DNA from: Prevotella sp.
Lineage (GTDB): Bacteria > Bacteroidota > Bacteroidia > Bacteroidales > Bacteroidaceae
Direction: 5' to 3'
DNA: 64,000 bases
Assembly: GCA_015060485.1 (NCBI GenBank)
Contig: SUYI01000003.1
Span: 121,527-185,526, forward strand
The position numbers and the translations under genes were made by a program. The stretch's first letter is position 1. Each line of letters opens with the position of its first letter. Below, one piece after another: positions 8,636 to 17,354 of the stretch. The notes beneath the pieces were generated by a model, which worked only from the letters and a program-made list of their open reading frames with translations, was not told where the DNA came from and did no database searches.

Positions 8636-10273
8636 ATGAAACGACAAATTCTATTCTTCTTTTTGACAATGGTTGGCGTTGTGTTGACAGAAGCCAAGGT
8701 TCAACTGCCCCGTCTGTTCCAGTCGGGCATGGTGTTACAGCGTAACAAAGCCATCCCTGTGTGGGGCAAGGCCGATTCGCAGGAAAAAGTCACGATATGC
8801 TGGAACAAGCGTGAATATGCCGCTGTGGCCGACGATTCAGGGCGTTGGCGCATCGACCTGCCTAAGATGAAGGCAGGAGGTCCCTATACGTTAACGGTGT
8901 GTGGTGAGAATGGCGAGGCAATAGAATTAACTGATGTGCTGGTAGGCGATGTGTGGCTCTGCTCTGGACAGTCGAATATCGACGTCACGATAGAGCGTGT
9001 GTATCCGCAGTATGTTGATGAAATCGATTGTTTTGATAACAATAAGATTCGTTTGTTCCGTGTTCAAAACGAGACGAACACCCATGACGTTCAGGACGAT
9101 ATCCGCCCTACAGCCATCAACTGGAAACCCCTGACAAAACAGAATGCGTGGCTCTTCTCGGCCCTTGGCTCGTTCCTAGGCATCCGTATGTTCGAGAAGA
9201 CCAAAGTGCCTCAGGGTATCATCGTCAACAGCTGGGGTGGTACGCCCATTGAGGCGTGGATTAGCGCCGATTCGCTGATGACAGACTATCCCATGCAGAT
9301 GAAAAAGCTGGCGTTCTATCAGAATGACAACTACGTGAAGGCTCAGATGCAGGCTAACAACGAGGCTAATAGGCGGTGGGACGAACTGCTGAACAAAATG
9401 GATGCCACACAACTTTATACGCTACCTTCCTGTCAGGACTCTGACTGGAAGACCATTAACCAGAACGATTGGAGCTGGCGCGGCATCGGCTCTGTCTGGC
9501 TTCGTCAGCATATCCATATAGATAAACAACACGCGGGAAAACCTGCCCGCCTGTTGCTGGGCACACTATTCGACCAGGACATCACCTACCTGAACGGCAA
9601 GGAGATAGGCCATACCTACTACCAGTATCCGCCACGCCGCTATGACATCCCCGAGGGTCTGCTCCAGGAAGGCGACAACGTCATTGCCGTGCGCTTTATC
9701 AATAAATATGGTGCTGTCCACTTCATCAAGGACAAACCTTATCTGTTGGCCTTTGGCGACGACCGTTTCTCGCAGAACCCCATGCCGAAGGACATCATCC
9801 CCCTGAGCGACATGTGGAAATTCCACGCTGGTGTCGACATGCCGACGTGTCCCAGTGGCGACGTGTCGCTGCAGAATCAGGCCACCACGCTGTATAATGC
9901 CGTGCTATATCCTCTTGCACCCTACGCGCTGAGTGGCGTGGTGTGGTATCAGGGCGAGTCGAATACAGGCAATCCTGGACCTTATGCCGACCTGTTACGT
10001 AAACTAATGGGAAATTGGCGCACGCTGTGGAACGAGCCTACTCTGCCCTTCTGCATTGTACAGTTGGCGAAATACATGTATCCGTCGGATCCGGGCTATG
10101 TCAATTGGCTTAAGTTGCGCGACCAACAGCGCATTGTGGCAGAGAATGACCCCTATGCCGAGGCTGCTGACATCTTCGACCTGGGCGAGGAAAATGATAT
10201 CCACCCCCTGCGCAAAAAGGAGGCTGCAGAAATCGTAGGTCAGTGTTTTGACAAGCTGGTCTTTGGGAAATAA
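8636..10273 (+). CDS. SGNH/SASA-type carbohydrate acetylesterase (CE20-like)
   Basis: 545 residues with a signal peptide. The SASA catalytic block SGQSN has Ser113 as nucleophile, and the C-terminal Asp-His motif is DIHP (Asp521, His523). Between them, about residues 265-360 form an inserted jelly-roll-like segment (around DQDITYLNGKEIGHTYY). That arrangement resembles CE20 xyloglucan/xylan acetylesterases and sialate O-acetylesterases. Context next to the symporter/GH43 operon favours hemicellulose deacetylation in the periplasm (inference). A promoter box TACATTTG lies at 8612-8619. A 10-nt gap separates it from the HAD gene. Confidence 0.82.
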   Translation: MKRQILFFFLTMVGVVLTEAKVQLPRLFQSGMVLQRNKAIPVWGKADSQEKVTICWNKREYAAVADDSGRWRIDLPKMKAGGPYTLTVCGENGEAIELTDVLVGDVWLCSGQSNIDVTIERVYPQYVDEIDCFDNNKIRLFRVQNETNTHDVQDDIRPTAINWKPLTKQNAWLFSALGSFLGIRMFEKTKVPQGIIVNSWGGTPIEAWISADSLMTDYPMQMKKLAFYQNDNYVKAQMQANNEANRRWDELLNKMDATQLYTLPSCQDSDWKTINQNDWSWRGIGSVWLRQHIHIDKQHAGKPARLLLGTLFDQDITYLNGKEIGHTYYQYPPRRYDIPEGLLQEGDNVIAVRFINKYGAVHFIKDKPYLLAFGDDRFSQNPMPKDIIPLSDMWKFHAGVDMPTCPSGDVSLQNQATTLYNAVLYPLAPYALSGVVWYQGESNTGNPGPYADLLRKLMGNWRTLWNEPTLPFCIVQLAKYMYPSDPGYVNWLKLRDQQRIVAENDPYAEAADIFDLGEENDIHPLRKKEAAEIVGQCFDKLVFGK

Positions 10274-10283
10274 CCCTACGCGC

Positions 10284-10988
10284 ATGAACAAGAAATGGAA
10301 CGACATCCGTGTAGTAGCGTTCGACGCTGACGACACGTTGTGGGACTGCCAGTCGTGGTTCGACGAGGTGGAACGGAAATGCTGTGAATTGCTCAGTCCA
10401 TGGGCAACGGCACGCGAGGTCAGCGAGGGTCTGTTTGCCACCGAGCGCAAGAACCTGTCGCTGACGGGATATGGTACGAAGGCCTTTACACTGTCGTTGG
10501 TGGAGAATGCAGTGCGTGTGAGCCGTGAGCAGTTGACAGGCGACGTCGTGATGAAACTGCTGGAATTGGGACGCGAGTTGTTACTGTTTCCCACTACGCC
10601 ACTTCCTGAGGTTCAGGAGACGCTGGAGACACTGTCTCTGTCGCGACGCTATCAGCTCGTGGTATTTACCAAAGGCGAGTTACTGGATCAAGAGAACAAG
10701 TTGCACCGGTCTGGACTGGAGCAGTATTTCTCGCATATGGAGACGGTGTCGAATAAGACGGAGAAGGAGTATCGCCAACTGTGCGAGAACTTGGGGGTTG
10801 CTCCAGAACAGACGGTGATGGTGGGCAACTCGTTCCGTTCGGACATCGTCCCAGCATTAGCAGCAGGAGCCTATTCCGTGTATATTCCATACCATGTCGT
10901 TTGGGAATTGGAGAAGTCAGAGGAGTTTCCCCATGAGCGACTGCGAAAAATCGATCATTTCAACGAAATCTTGGATATCTTAGGCTAA
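10284..10988 (+). CDS. HAD-superfamily hydrolase (YjjG-like)
   Basis: 234 residues from the ATG at 10284; an earlier in-frame start at 10248 would overlap the esterase gene. Motif I is FDADDT (Asp14 nucleophile, Asp16), motif II is near VVFTKGE, and motif III/IV is the C-terminal MVGNSFRSD block. The cap pattern fits HAD subfamily I. Relatives are nucleotidases or small phosphatases; the substrate is unknown. The 3' end overlaps the convergent ComEC-like gene by 29 nt. Confidence 0.82.
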   Translation: MNKKWNDIRVVAFDADDTLWDCQSWFDEVERKCCELLSPWATAREVSEGLFATERKNLSLTGYGTKAFTLSLVENAVRVSREQLTGDVVMKLLELGRELLLFPTTPLPEVQETLETLSLSRRYQLVVFTKGELLDQENKLHRSGLEQYFSHMETVSNKTEKEYRQLCENLGVAPEQTVMVGNSFRSDIVPALAAGAYSVYIPYHVVWELEKSEEFPHERLRKIDHFNEILDILG

Positions 10989-12330
10989 GCAATATATAGC
11001 CACATCCTATCAACAGATAGATACAGGCAAGTTGCAGTGTTGAGAGGTGAATGCTCTCGATGCTGCACAGTGGCAGTCGTGTGATGCCCTCCAACAGATA
11101 GTTCATCAGGATTGCGATGGATGAGAGTACAACGACCACCAACGACTGTAAACCACTCCACCAATAGGTACAGATGCTGAGTAAGGCCAGGTTTAGCAGA
11201 AGGGTAGCCAAGGGGATGACTACGAAATTGCTGATAAGAAACCAAGTGGCAAAGTGTCCGAAATAGTAGGCTATCAGTGGTGCTGTACCTACCTGTGCTG
11301 CTAATGAAACGCAGGTCATTCCCCACAGTATTTTCAGCCAGCGGTGTTCCATTTGTACGTGTAGGGGAATGAGGCGTTCAAGCATGGGACAGAAGAGCAA
11401 AATAGCCAGTACGGCCATGAACGACAATTGGAATCCCATGTCGTAGAGCGACAGCGGATTCGCTATCAGCATGACGATAGCGGTGAATGCCAGTGTGTTG
11501 ACAGACATACGCTCACGATGACCCAGCGAGAGCAAGGCATAGATGCTAATCATGAAAGCAGCACGCATCACGCTGGGCGATAGGCCTACCAGAAAGGCAA
11601 AGGCCCATATCGACAGTACGATGATTACCTGCGAGGCTATGCGGAAGCGCCGCCAGCCCACGAACAGCGAGATGACGGTATAGATAATCATCAGATGTAA
11701 CCCGCTCAGTGCCAGGATGTGGGATGCGCCTACCTGCGAATACATTTCCTTCAATGTTGTATCGAGTTCCGACTTATCGCCCAGCGTCATTGCAGCCACC
11801 ACACCATAGGCTTCGTCAGTAATGCCCCATTGACGATAATAATCGAGCAACTGGTGGCGCCACAGGAGGAAACGGAGTTTGGTACGCTCCAACAACGACA
11901 ATCCCAATAGCGACAGCTGTTGCAGTTGCCAGTCGCCCTGCTTGGCAAACAGCTCGCCCGAGAACCCATGACACACCATATAGCGTTGGTAATCAAAGTG
12001 ACCTTGTTGCCATGCGTGTACCTTATTAATATAAGTCCTAATCTGCAGTCCGTCGCCCAGCCTTACGTTTTCGCTGTAGGAGTCTCTGGCGAGTCTGCAC
12101 TTTAGCTTCAGGTGGTTTTGTGTGGTCAGCAGGTCAACGACAACGACTTTCTCCTTGACAATGGGTTCGCTGATGACAACTGCTTCAATAGTCAGGCGCT
12201 GGTTGGGCCATTCGATTGTTAACCGTTTCCTGAGGATGGGACCCACAATGAACACGATGGCTACTACCAGGCAGAGGGCCAGGGGTAACACGGGTGTACG
12301 GTTCAGGAACGATGACAGACGGGAGGACAT
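10960..12330 (-). CDS. ComEC/Rec2-family competence-type membrane protein
   Basis: 456 residues. An N-terminal two-TM region and a DUF4131-like soluble loop (about 35-150) are followed by a polytopic competence domain (from about residue 160, with the ASHILALSGLHL block). The C-terminal metallo-beta-lactamase domain of longer ComEC proteins is absent; shorter forms are common in Bacteroidota. ComEC forms the inner-membrane channel for DNA uptake in competent bacteria; whether this organism is competent is not shown. It is the last gene of the dapB-lepB operon, 5 nt after the WbqC-like gene. Confidence 0.85.
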   Translation of the reverse strand: MSSRLSSFLNRTPVLPLALCLVVAIVFIVGPILRKRLTIEWPNQRLTIEAVVISEPIVKEKVVVVDLLTTQNHLKLKCRLARDSYSENVRLGDGLQIRTYINKVHAWQQGHFDYQRYMVCHGFSGELFAKQGDWQLQQLSLLGLSLLERTKLRFLLWRHQLLDYYRQWGITDEAYGVVAAMTLGDKSELDTTLKEMYSQVGASHILALSGLHLMIIYTVISLFVGWRRFRIASQVIIVLSIWAFAFLVGLSPSVMRAAFMISIYALLSLGHRERMSVNTLAFTAIVMLIANPLSLYDMGFQLSFMAVLAILLFCPMLERLIPLHVQMEHRWLKILWGMTCVSLAAQVGTAPLIAYYFGHFATWFLISNFVVIPLATLLLNLALLSICTYWWSGLQSLVVVVLSSIAILMNYLLEGITRLPLCSIESIHLSTLQLACIYLLIGCGYILLSLRYPRFR

Positions 12331-12335
12331 AGGTG

Positions 12336-12956
12336 TTACAGGTAGAAAACAGATTCAGGCCCCATACAGAACAGCAGGTCGAGGATGCTAAGATTGGGCT
12401 GGAAGCCATGCTTGTGCTGGAACACCTGCCAATAGTGTTTTGCCTCGAACGTGTCATCAGGCAGGGGGTGCTTGGCGTGGATTACGTCGCGATAGTCATC
12501 AAGAGGTGAGGGGTGAGAGGTGAGAGGCAAGAGAAATGAATCGGTATATTCCACGTATGGGTGTATGTCGATGAGTTCGCAGATTTTCTGACGGATGGCT
12601 TCGTTGAAATCGATTAAAAAGACGTATTTCTGTTCGAAGAACGGGCGTAGGTCGTCTGCATAATAGTCGAAGAAAGGGCTCTCGCTATAGGCACTCTGTA
12701 GGGCATTCCAATGCACCCGTCGCCACTGGTTGTGGTCGCTGATGCGAAGGTCCTTTGTTTGCATCTTGTCGTCCGAATGTTCCACAGGAACGGTGAGTGC
12801 TTGCACGCCGTTTGCGGTGGCGATGACGCAACGGTTGCGAAAGGTCTGTTTCTGGTAGGAGTCGTGCTGCTCGATGATGCAATGGTCATAGCGATATAGC
12901 TTCTGATACCATTGTATAGGACCAAAATAGGTTGTTTGCAGCAGAGCTGTCGTCAT
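12336..12956 (-). CDS. WbqC-like family protein
   Basis: 206 residues. The N-terminus TTALLQTTYFGPIQWYQKL and following charged blocks match the WbqC-like family, whose members are often found near surface polysaccharide or signal-peptidase genes. Biochemical function is uncertain. The start overlaps the degenerate signal-peptidase gene by 4 nt. Residues in the segment LLPLTSHPSPLDD are encoded by a 7-nt tandem array (12502-12536) sitting in frame in the gene. Confidence 0.8.
   Translation of the reverse strand: MTTALLQTTYFGPIQWYQKLYRYDHCIIEQHDSYQKQTFRNRCVIATANGVQALTVPVEHSDDKMQTKDLRISDHNQWRRVHWNALQSAYSESPFFDYYADDLRPFFEQKYVFLIDFNEAIRQKICELIDIHPYVEYTDSFLLPLTSHPSPLDDYRDVIHAKHPLPDDTFEAKHYWQVFQHKHGFQPNLSILDLLFCMGPESVFYL
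12502..12536 (+). repeat. 7-nt tandem array inside wbqC-like gene
   Basis: Units AGAGGTG, AGGGGTG, AGAGGTG, AGAGGCA, AGAGAAA. It is read in frame on the minus strand. Confidence 0.75.
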
Positions 12957-13453
12957 GGCAGGAAGGTATTGTTACGGTTGTAGAGCACGGTAACGACGCG
13001 TCCGATGATGTCTTGCTCATGAATGAAACCCATGTATCGTGAATCCAACGGGTTTTGTTCATTGATGGCCTCCAACCAATAATAGTCCGCTTGGGCACAT
13101 GTCTTAAGACCTGGAACGATCATGGTTCCTTCTTTGCTGCGGATGGTGTCGCCGGGAACGGCCTTGCAGCGCGCGATGCAGATGCCGTTTGGGAAACCCT
13201 TGGGAGCGTTGAAAGCTACAATGTCGCCCTTTTTGACGGGTTGGCGCATTAGTCGGCTATAGGGCAGCAGTCCGTTACCCTCGATGCGAAGGCCATAGCT
13301 GCAGCGGTTGATGAGCAGTCGATCACCGCTCTGATAGAGTGGGGCTAGTCCGTCACCCGTGACACCATGAATGGATACGGCCAAGGTACGCACAGCCAGC
13401 ATCAGCGCAAAAGCTGATGCAAATGCTATCACGTACTTCAGCCAGCTACTCAT
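12953..13453 (-). CDS. Signal peptidase I paralogue (S26 fold) lacking catalytic Ser and Lys
   Basis: 166 residues from the ATG at 13453 (GTG one codon earlier is possible). One N-terminal TM anchor precedes an S26-type beta domain, with PGD (box D) and a final LDSRYMGFI block (box E). In box B the expected GDSMxP reads GDGLAP, so Gly replaces the nucleophilic Ser. Where active enzymes have IKRxVGLPGD, this protein has IARCKAVPGD, so the general-base Lys is replaced. It is probably inactive as a peptidase and may partner or regulate the active enzyme encoded just upstream. The sequence is intact, so it does not look like a pseudogene. Confidence 0.85.
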   Translation of the reverse strand: MSSWLKYVIAFASAFALMLAVRTLAVSIHGVTGDGLAPLYQSGDRLLINRCSYGLRIEGNGLLPYSRLMRQPVKKGDIVAFNAPKGFPNGICIARCKAVPGDTIRSKEGTMIVPGLKTCAQADYYWLEAINEQNPLDSRYMGFIHEQDIIGRVVTVLYNRNNTFLP

Positions 13454-13456
13454 CAC

Positions 13457-13477
13457 TCAAACCTCAAACTTCAAACT
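13457..13477 (+). repeat. 7-nt tandem array at lepB/paralogue junction
   Basis: TCAAACC, TCAAACT, TCAAACT, filling the gap between the lepB stop and the next start. Confidence 0.7.
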
Positions 13478-14914
13478 CTATTTGATGTTATCCACGAAGC
13501 GGAACAGGCGACTCCATCGGATGCCTCCAAAGCCACTGCGGTCGGGGTCAGAGCTCCACCAGATGAAGATGGGCTTACCAACGATATGGTCTTCGGGCAC
13601 GAATCCCCAATAGCGCGAGTCCAGTGAGTTGTGGCGGTTGTCGCCCTGCATCCAGTAGTAGTCCAACTTGAAGGTATACTTGGAAGTCTCTTGGTCGTTG
13701 ATGTATATCTTGCCGTCCTTCACCTCCAGCTTGTTGCCTTCATAGGTACGGATGGGGCGTTCGTAGATGGGCAGGTTCTTCAGCGTCAGGTCAATGCTCT
13801 CGCCCTTCTTGGGAATCCAGATAGGTCCGTAGTTGTCGCGCGTCCAATGCATGTTACCGTTCAGTGGATAAATGTCGAGCTCGCTAGCATCTGTGTTCAG
13901 CTCGATGCTCTCAACGATATCGGGCAATTTCTTCAGTTCACTGACGGCATAGTTGGTCAGTGGCATGTAGCCCTGTGTGTTCAGACTCATCAGGTCCTCC
14001 ATGGTGATGCCCAGGTCTTTCATTAAATTATCGTCCAGACGCTGTTTCAGCTTCACTTTATAGGTATATTGTACATTGTCGGGCTCCTTATTGACCTTGC
14101 CGTCAATATAGATAACGCGGTCCTTGATTTGCAGCGTTTGACCAGGCAGACCCACACAACGCTTTACGTAGTTCTCACGGCGATCGGTAGGACGGGTGTC
14201 TATCAGTCCGTATTCGCCCGGATTGTGCTCAATGGCCTGACGCCCGGCTTGATAGATGGTGTTGAAGTACAAGGGCAGTTGTTCCTGGGTCAACGAATCT
14301 GGATTCGGACGCTGGGGATAAAGCTGGTAGCCTATCTGGTAGCACATCTGATAGAAGTCGTAGGCCTGATATTGGGGTGCCGAGCAGATGGTGTCTCCAG
14401 CAGGGAAGTTGAAAACCACGATATCGTTCAGCTGTACCTTGCCCAAGCCCTTCACACGGCGGTAGTCCCAGTGGGGCCACTCGATGTAACTCTTGCATTG
14501 AAACAGGGGCATCGTGTGCTGTGTAAGCGGCATCGTCAACGGCGTCTCAGGGATGCGTGGGCCGTACGACACCTTCGATACGAACAGGTAGTCGCCCGTC
14601 AGCAACGACTTCTCCAGTGAACTGGACGGGATGACGTAGTTCTGGAAGAAGAACAGGTTGATGAAATATACGGCCACCAGTGCAAATACAATGGCGTCGA
14701 CCCACGACATAATGAACTTCGTGGGACCTTCGGCTTCCTTCCACCATTGCCACTTGATTTTCTTGGTGATGTATACATCGTAGATGAAAGGAACGACGAG
14801 CAGTCCCCACCATGACTTCACCCAATAGAGGAATAGCAAGTAGAGTGTCAATACAACAATGAACTTCGCCCACTGCACCTTCATATTCAGCTTTTTCTTT
14901 TCTCTTTTTTCCAT
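13478..14914 (-). CDS. lepB: Signal peptidase I
   Basis: About 478 residues from the ATG at 14914; ATGs at 14935 and 14884 are alternatives. Hydrophobic membrane segments near the N-terminus precede an S26 domain. Box B reads IPSSSLEKSLLTGD with the Ser nucleophile, and the Lys box reads YVKRCVGLPG. The C-terminal box E is NSLDSRYWGFVPEDHI. The long insertion between the boxes is usual for Bacteroidota LepB. It removes signal peptides from exported proteins at the inner membrane. It lies downstream of dapB and 24 nt before the degenerate paralogue, with a 7-nt tandem array at the junction. Confidence 0.93.
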   Translation of the reverse strand: MEKREKKKLNMKVQWAKFIVVLTLYLLFLYWVKSWWGLLVVPFIYDVYITKKIKWQWWKEAEGPTKFIMSWVDAIVFALVAVYFINLFFFQNYVIPSSSLEKSLLTGDYLFVSKVSYGPRIPETPLTMPLTQHTMPLFQCKSYIEWPHWDYRRVKGLGKVQLNDIVVFNFPAGDTICSAPQYQAYDFYQMCYQIGYQLYPQRPNPDSLTQEQLPLYFNTIYQAGRQAIEHNPGEYGLIDTRPTDRRENYVKRCVGLPGQTLQIKDRVIYIDGKVNKEPDNVQYTYKVKLKQRLDDNLMKDLGITMEDLMSLNTQGYMPLTNYAVSELKKLPDIVESIELNTDASELDIYPLNGNMHWTRDNYGPIWIPKKGESIDLTLKNLPIYERPIRTYEGNKLEVKDGKIYINDQETSKYTFKLDYYWMQGDNRHNSLDSRYWGFVPEDHIVGKPIFIWWSSDPDRSGFGGIRWSRLFRFVDNIK

Positions 14915-14980
14915 TCTGATTGTTATTAGTTTCATGCTTTTGACGTCAACGACAGCATGTCAGTTGCGTCAGACATATTC

Positions 14981-15022
14981 TTATAACTCCCTCTAACTTC
15001 TTTTAACTCCTTCTAACTTCTT
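14981..15022 (+). repeat. 10-nt tandem array at dapB 3' end
   Basis: Units TTATAACTCC, CTCTAACTTC, TTTTAACTCC, TTCTAACTTC. It reaches the dapB stop codon. Confidence 0.65.
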
Positions 15023-15737
15023 AAAATGGAAACATGTCTGATATAGTCAGCAGCCCCTGATGGTCCTTGGTATATTCCGCTGCAAGCACAGCTCCCAGTG
15101 CAAAGCCCTGACGTGAGTGGGCATCGTGGGTAATGGTAATGATGTCGGCCTCCGAGTCGTAACGCACGGTATGAATGCCAGCGACCTCACCACGACGGAT
15201 GTGGTCGATGCGCAGCAGCTTTGGATCTGTCGTATCCTCGGCCCAAGCCTCCTTGCGGTCGATATTCTCCAAAATGCCCTCTGCCAGCGTGATGGCCGTG
15301 CCACTGGGATGGTCGAGTTTATGTACGTGGTGCGTCTCCTCCATCTCCACGTCATACTGTGGGAACTGGTTCATTATTTTGGCCAGATAGCGGTTTACTG
15401 CCGAGAAGATAGCCACGCCTATCGAGAAGTTCGACGCCCAGAACAGCGTCTGTCCCTCTTCCGAGCACATCCGCTTCACGTCGTCGCCGTGTTCCTTCAT
15501 CCATCCCGTAGAACCGGAAACCACCTTCACACCATGTTTAAAGGCACGCAGGTAGTTGCCATAGGCAGCCTGAGGGGCCGTAAACTCTATTGCCACGTCG
15601 GCACTCTTAAAGGCCTCCGAGTCGAAGTCCTGCTGATTATCGATATCGATAATACTCACAATCTCATGACCACGACTCAGGGCGATTTGCTCAATCATTT
15701 TGCCCATCTTGCCGTAGCCGATTAAAGCTATTTTCAT
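15021..15737 (-). CDS. dapB: 4-hydroxy-tetrahydrodipicolinate reductase
   Basis: 238 residues. The Rossmann nucleotide motif GYGKMGKM is at 7-14, and the catalytic block ETHHVHKLDHPSGTA carries the conserved His and Lys. The enzyme reduces the dihydrodipicolinate precursor in the diaminopimelate/lysine pathway. The length is near the family norm. A promoter with TTTGG (15787-15791), a 19-nt spacer and TACCTTCG (15760-15767) precedes it. It heads the operon dapB-lepB-lepB paralogue-wbqC-comEC. A 10-nt tandem array overlaps its stop codon. Confidence 0.95.
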   Translation of the reverse strand: MKIALIGYGKMGKMIEQIALSRGHEIVSIIDIDNQQDFDSEAFKSADVAIEFTAPQAAYGNYLRAFKHGVKVVSGSTGWMKEHGDDVKRMCSEEGQTLFWASNFSIGVAIFSAVNRYLAKIMNQFPQYDVEMEETHHVHKLDHPSGTAITLAEGILENIDRKEAWAEDTTDPKLLRIDHIRRGEVAGIHTVRYDSEADIITITHDAHSRQGFALGAVLAAEYTKDHQGLLTISDMFPF

Positions 15738-15759
15738 AATATAATGTATTAATACGCCG

Positions 15760-15791
15760 CGAAGGTACGAATAAATGAGCGAAAAACCAAA
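15760..15791 (-). promoter_or_regulatory. dapB operon promoter
   Basis: TTTGG (15787-15791), exactly 19 nt, TACCTTCG (15760-15767) on the minus strand. The upstream sequence to 15810 is shared with the MFS promoter at 17163-17211. Confidence 0.6.
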
Positions 15792-15940
15792 AATAATTGA
15801 GTTTTTCTTTTCAGCAATCTTTTGTAGTTATGGTTTGGAGTACCATATCGTCCGACTTGCAAATGGCGTCAGCACCAATACCCGTTAGGTTGTGGATGCT
15901 GCGTTTTCGAATCTCTTTGTCTATCATAATCTTCAGGTTT

Positions 15941-17155
15941 TTATCTGACAGTCGTGTTGAGGTTGCGTTGCAGGAAGAATTGCTTGGTACGAAGGAAGTA
16001 GAGCAGCGTACCGATGACATTGACGAGGACTACCGTCCAGAACGAGGCGGCATAGCTCAGGTGTTCTGCTACAATGCCACCAGCCAGGATGCCCAGTCCG
16101 ATGCCGATGTCCCACGACACGAGGATGGTGGAGTTGGCTGTACCGCGCTGATTGTTGGGTGCCACATTGATGGTCATATTTTGGAAGGCTGGCCACATGT
16201 GACCATTGCCCAGCCCGATGAGCAGTGCCGAGGCGTAGTAGCCCGTCATGATAGCTGTATGGCTTTCGGGTAGAAGCGTAGGCATGGCGATAAACAGCGT
16301 ATAACCCGCCAGCGAGGTGACGATGCCCATGTTGGCATTGTGGGTAACCAGTCCGTTTCGTAAGGCCTTGCTGCCCTGCAAGCGACTCAGCATGAGACCT
16401 GCGGAGCAGAGCATGAAGTAAGTCCCTGTGCCGCCTGTTACCCCCAGTTGTTCCTTGCCGTAGATGGCCAAATAGTTGCTAAGTACGCCAAAGCAGAATC
16501 CGAATGCCACCATGTTGACGCCCAACAGCCATCCGCGGAGCAAGAAAAAACGGTCGAGCGACAAGCGCGACTTGTTGGCGACCTTCTCTCTGGCTTGTAT
16601 GTGGATGGTGGCCACTGTGGCCCATCCTGCACAGGCGATGATGAGTGCCGTCCAGAAAAGTAGTTCGAAGCTGTGGGTGTAGCGGTAGATGAAGATGGCG
16701 ATGGTGGGGGCGATGGCCATAGCGAGGTTGTTCGACAGGCCGTAGTAGCCAATGCCCTCCGTGCGACGCGACGAAGGTAGCACGTCAATGGCGACAGTGG
16801 AGTTGGCCACAGTGAGTGCACCAAAAGGTCCTCCGTGCAGCGTGCGGACAATGGTGAACAGCAATAGCGTGGATGCTGCCAGATAGCCCACGAAGAACAG
16901 TGTAAAGAAGGCGAAGCTGACCATGAGCACCGTCTTGCGGGGGAAGGAGTCGACCATGAAACCACTGAACGGACGGAACACCAGTGCCGTGATGGTATAA
17001 CCGGAGAGCACCAGTCCGATGACGTCCTTGGTGGCCCCGAAGTGCTCGCTCAGATAGAGTGGCAGCAGCGGTGTCAACTCGTAGAAGGCGAAGAATAGCG
17101 CGAAGTTGGCAATCATCACCTTACAGTAGTTCCTGTTCCATAGTCGTTCTTGCAT
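15941..17155 (-). CDS. MFS transporter
   Basis: 404 residues from the ATG at 17155. The protein has 12 predicted membrane segments with MFS loop motifs (GFMVDSFPRKTVLM between TM2 and TM3; RTEGIGYYGLSNNLAMAIAP in the N-half). The substrate cannot be assigned; the general pattern resembles drug or sugar efflux MFS proteins. The TACCTTTG box (17163-17170) ends 7 nt before this ATG, so the mRNA is nearly leaderless or translation starts later. The next in-frame ATG is residue 14. Confidence 0.83.
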   Translation of the reverse strand: MQERLWNRNYCKVMIANFALFFAFYELTPLLPLYLSEHFGATKDVIGLVLSGYTITALVFRPFSGFMVDSFPRKTVLMVSFAFFTLFFVGYLAASTLLLFTIVRTLHGGPFGALTVANSTVAIDVLPSSRRTEGIGYYGLSNNLAMAIAPTIAIFIYRYTHSFELLFWTALIIACAGWATVATIHIQAREKVANKSRLSLDRFFLLRGWLLGVNMVAFGFCFGVLSNYLAIYGKEQLGVTGGTGTYFMLCSAGLMLSRLQGSKALRNGLVTHNANMGIVTSLAGYTLFIAMPTLLPESHTAIMTGYYASALLIGLGNGHMWPAFQNMTINVAPNNQRGTANSTILVSWDIGIGLGILAGGIVAEHLSYAASFWTVVLVNVIGTLLYFLRTKQFFLQRNLNTTVR

Positions 17156-17162
17156 TCGCTGG

Positions 17163-17194
17163 CAAAGGTAGTGCAAACTGAGCGAAAAACCAAA
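17163..17194 (-). promoter_or_regulatory. MFS transporter promoter
   Basis: TTTGG (17190-17194), 19 nt, TACCTTTG (17163-17170) on the minus strand. It ends 7 nt before the ATG at 17155, so the mRNA is nearly leaderless. Confidence 0.6.
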
Positions 17195-17252
17195 TTTATT
17201 TGAGTTTTTCTGAGGTGCAGCCTAGTTTCACCAAGGTGAAAATTACATAATA

Positions 17253-17352
17253 TAAGGTAAAAGTGAATAGTGAAAAGTGAAAAATTTGCTTCCGCCAATT
17301 GAAAAAGTTCAAAGTTCAAAGTTCAAAGTTCAAAGTTTTTTGTATTTTTGCA
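17253..17352 (+). repeat. Composite promoter repeat element, copy A
   Basis: It starts with TAAGGTAAAAG, then GTGAAAAATTTGCT, then four copies of GTTCAAA (17307-17334), then a -7 box. The same order and nearly the same sequence occur at 25521-25618. Both copies lie between divergent genes. Confidence 0.8.
17343..17350 (+). promoter_or_regulatory. -7 box of methyltransferase gene
   Basis: TATTTTTG, 4 nt before the ATG at 17355. It is the downstream end of composite repeat A (17253-17352). Confidence 0.55.
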
Positions 17353-17354
17353 GC

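Noticed and set aside
15811..15927. 38-residue frame between dapB and the MFS gene
   Set aside because: It is too short to judge, with no promoter of its own and no family seen. It could be a remnant.
17307..17334. CRISPR-like repeat (four GTTCAAA units)
   Set aside because: The units are adjacent with no spacers, so it is a simple tandem array. No cas gene is present in the window.
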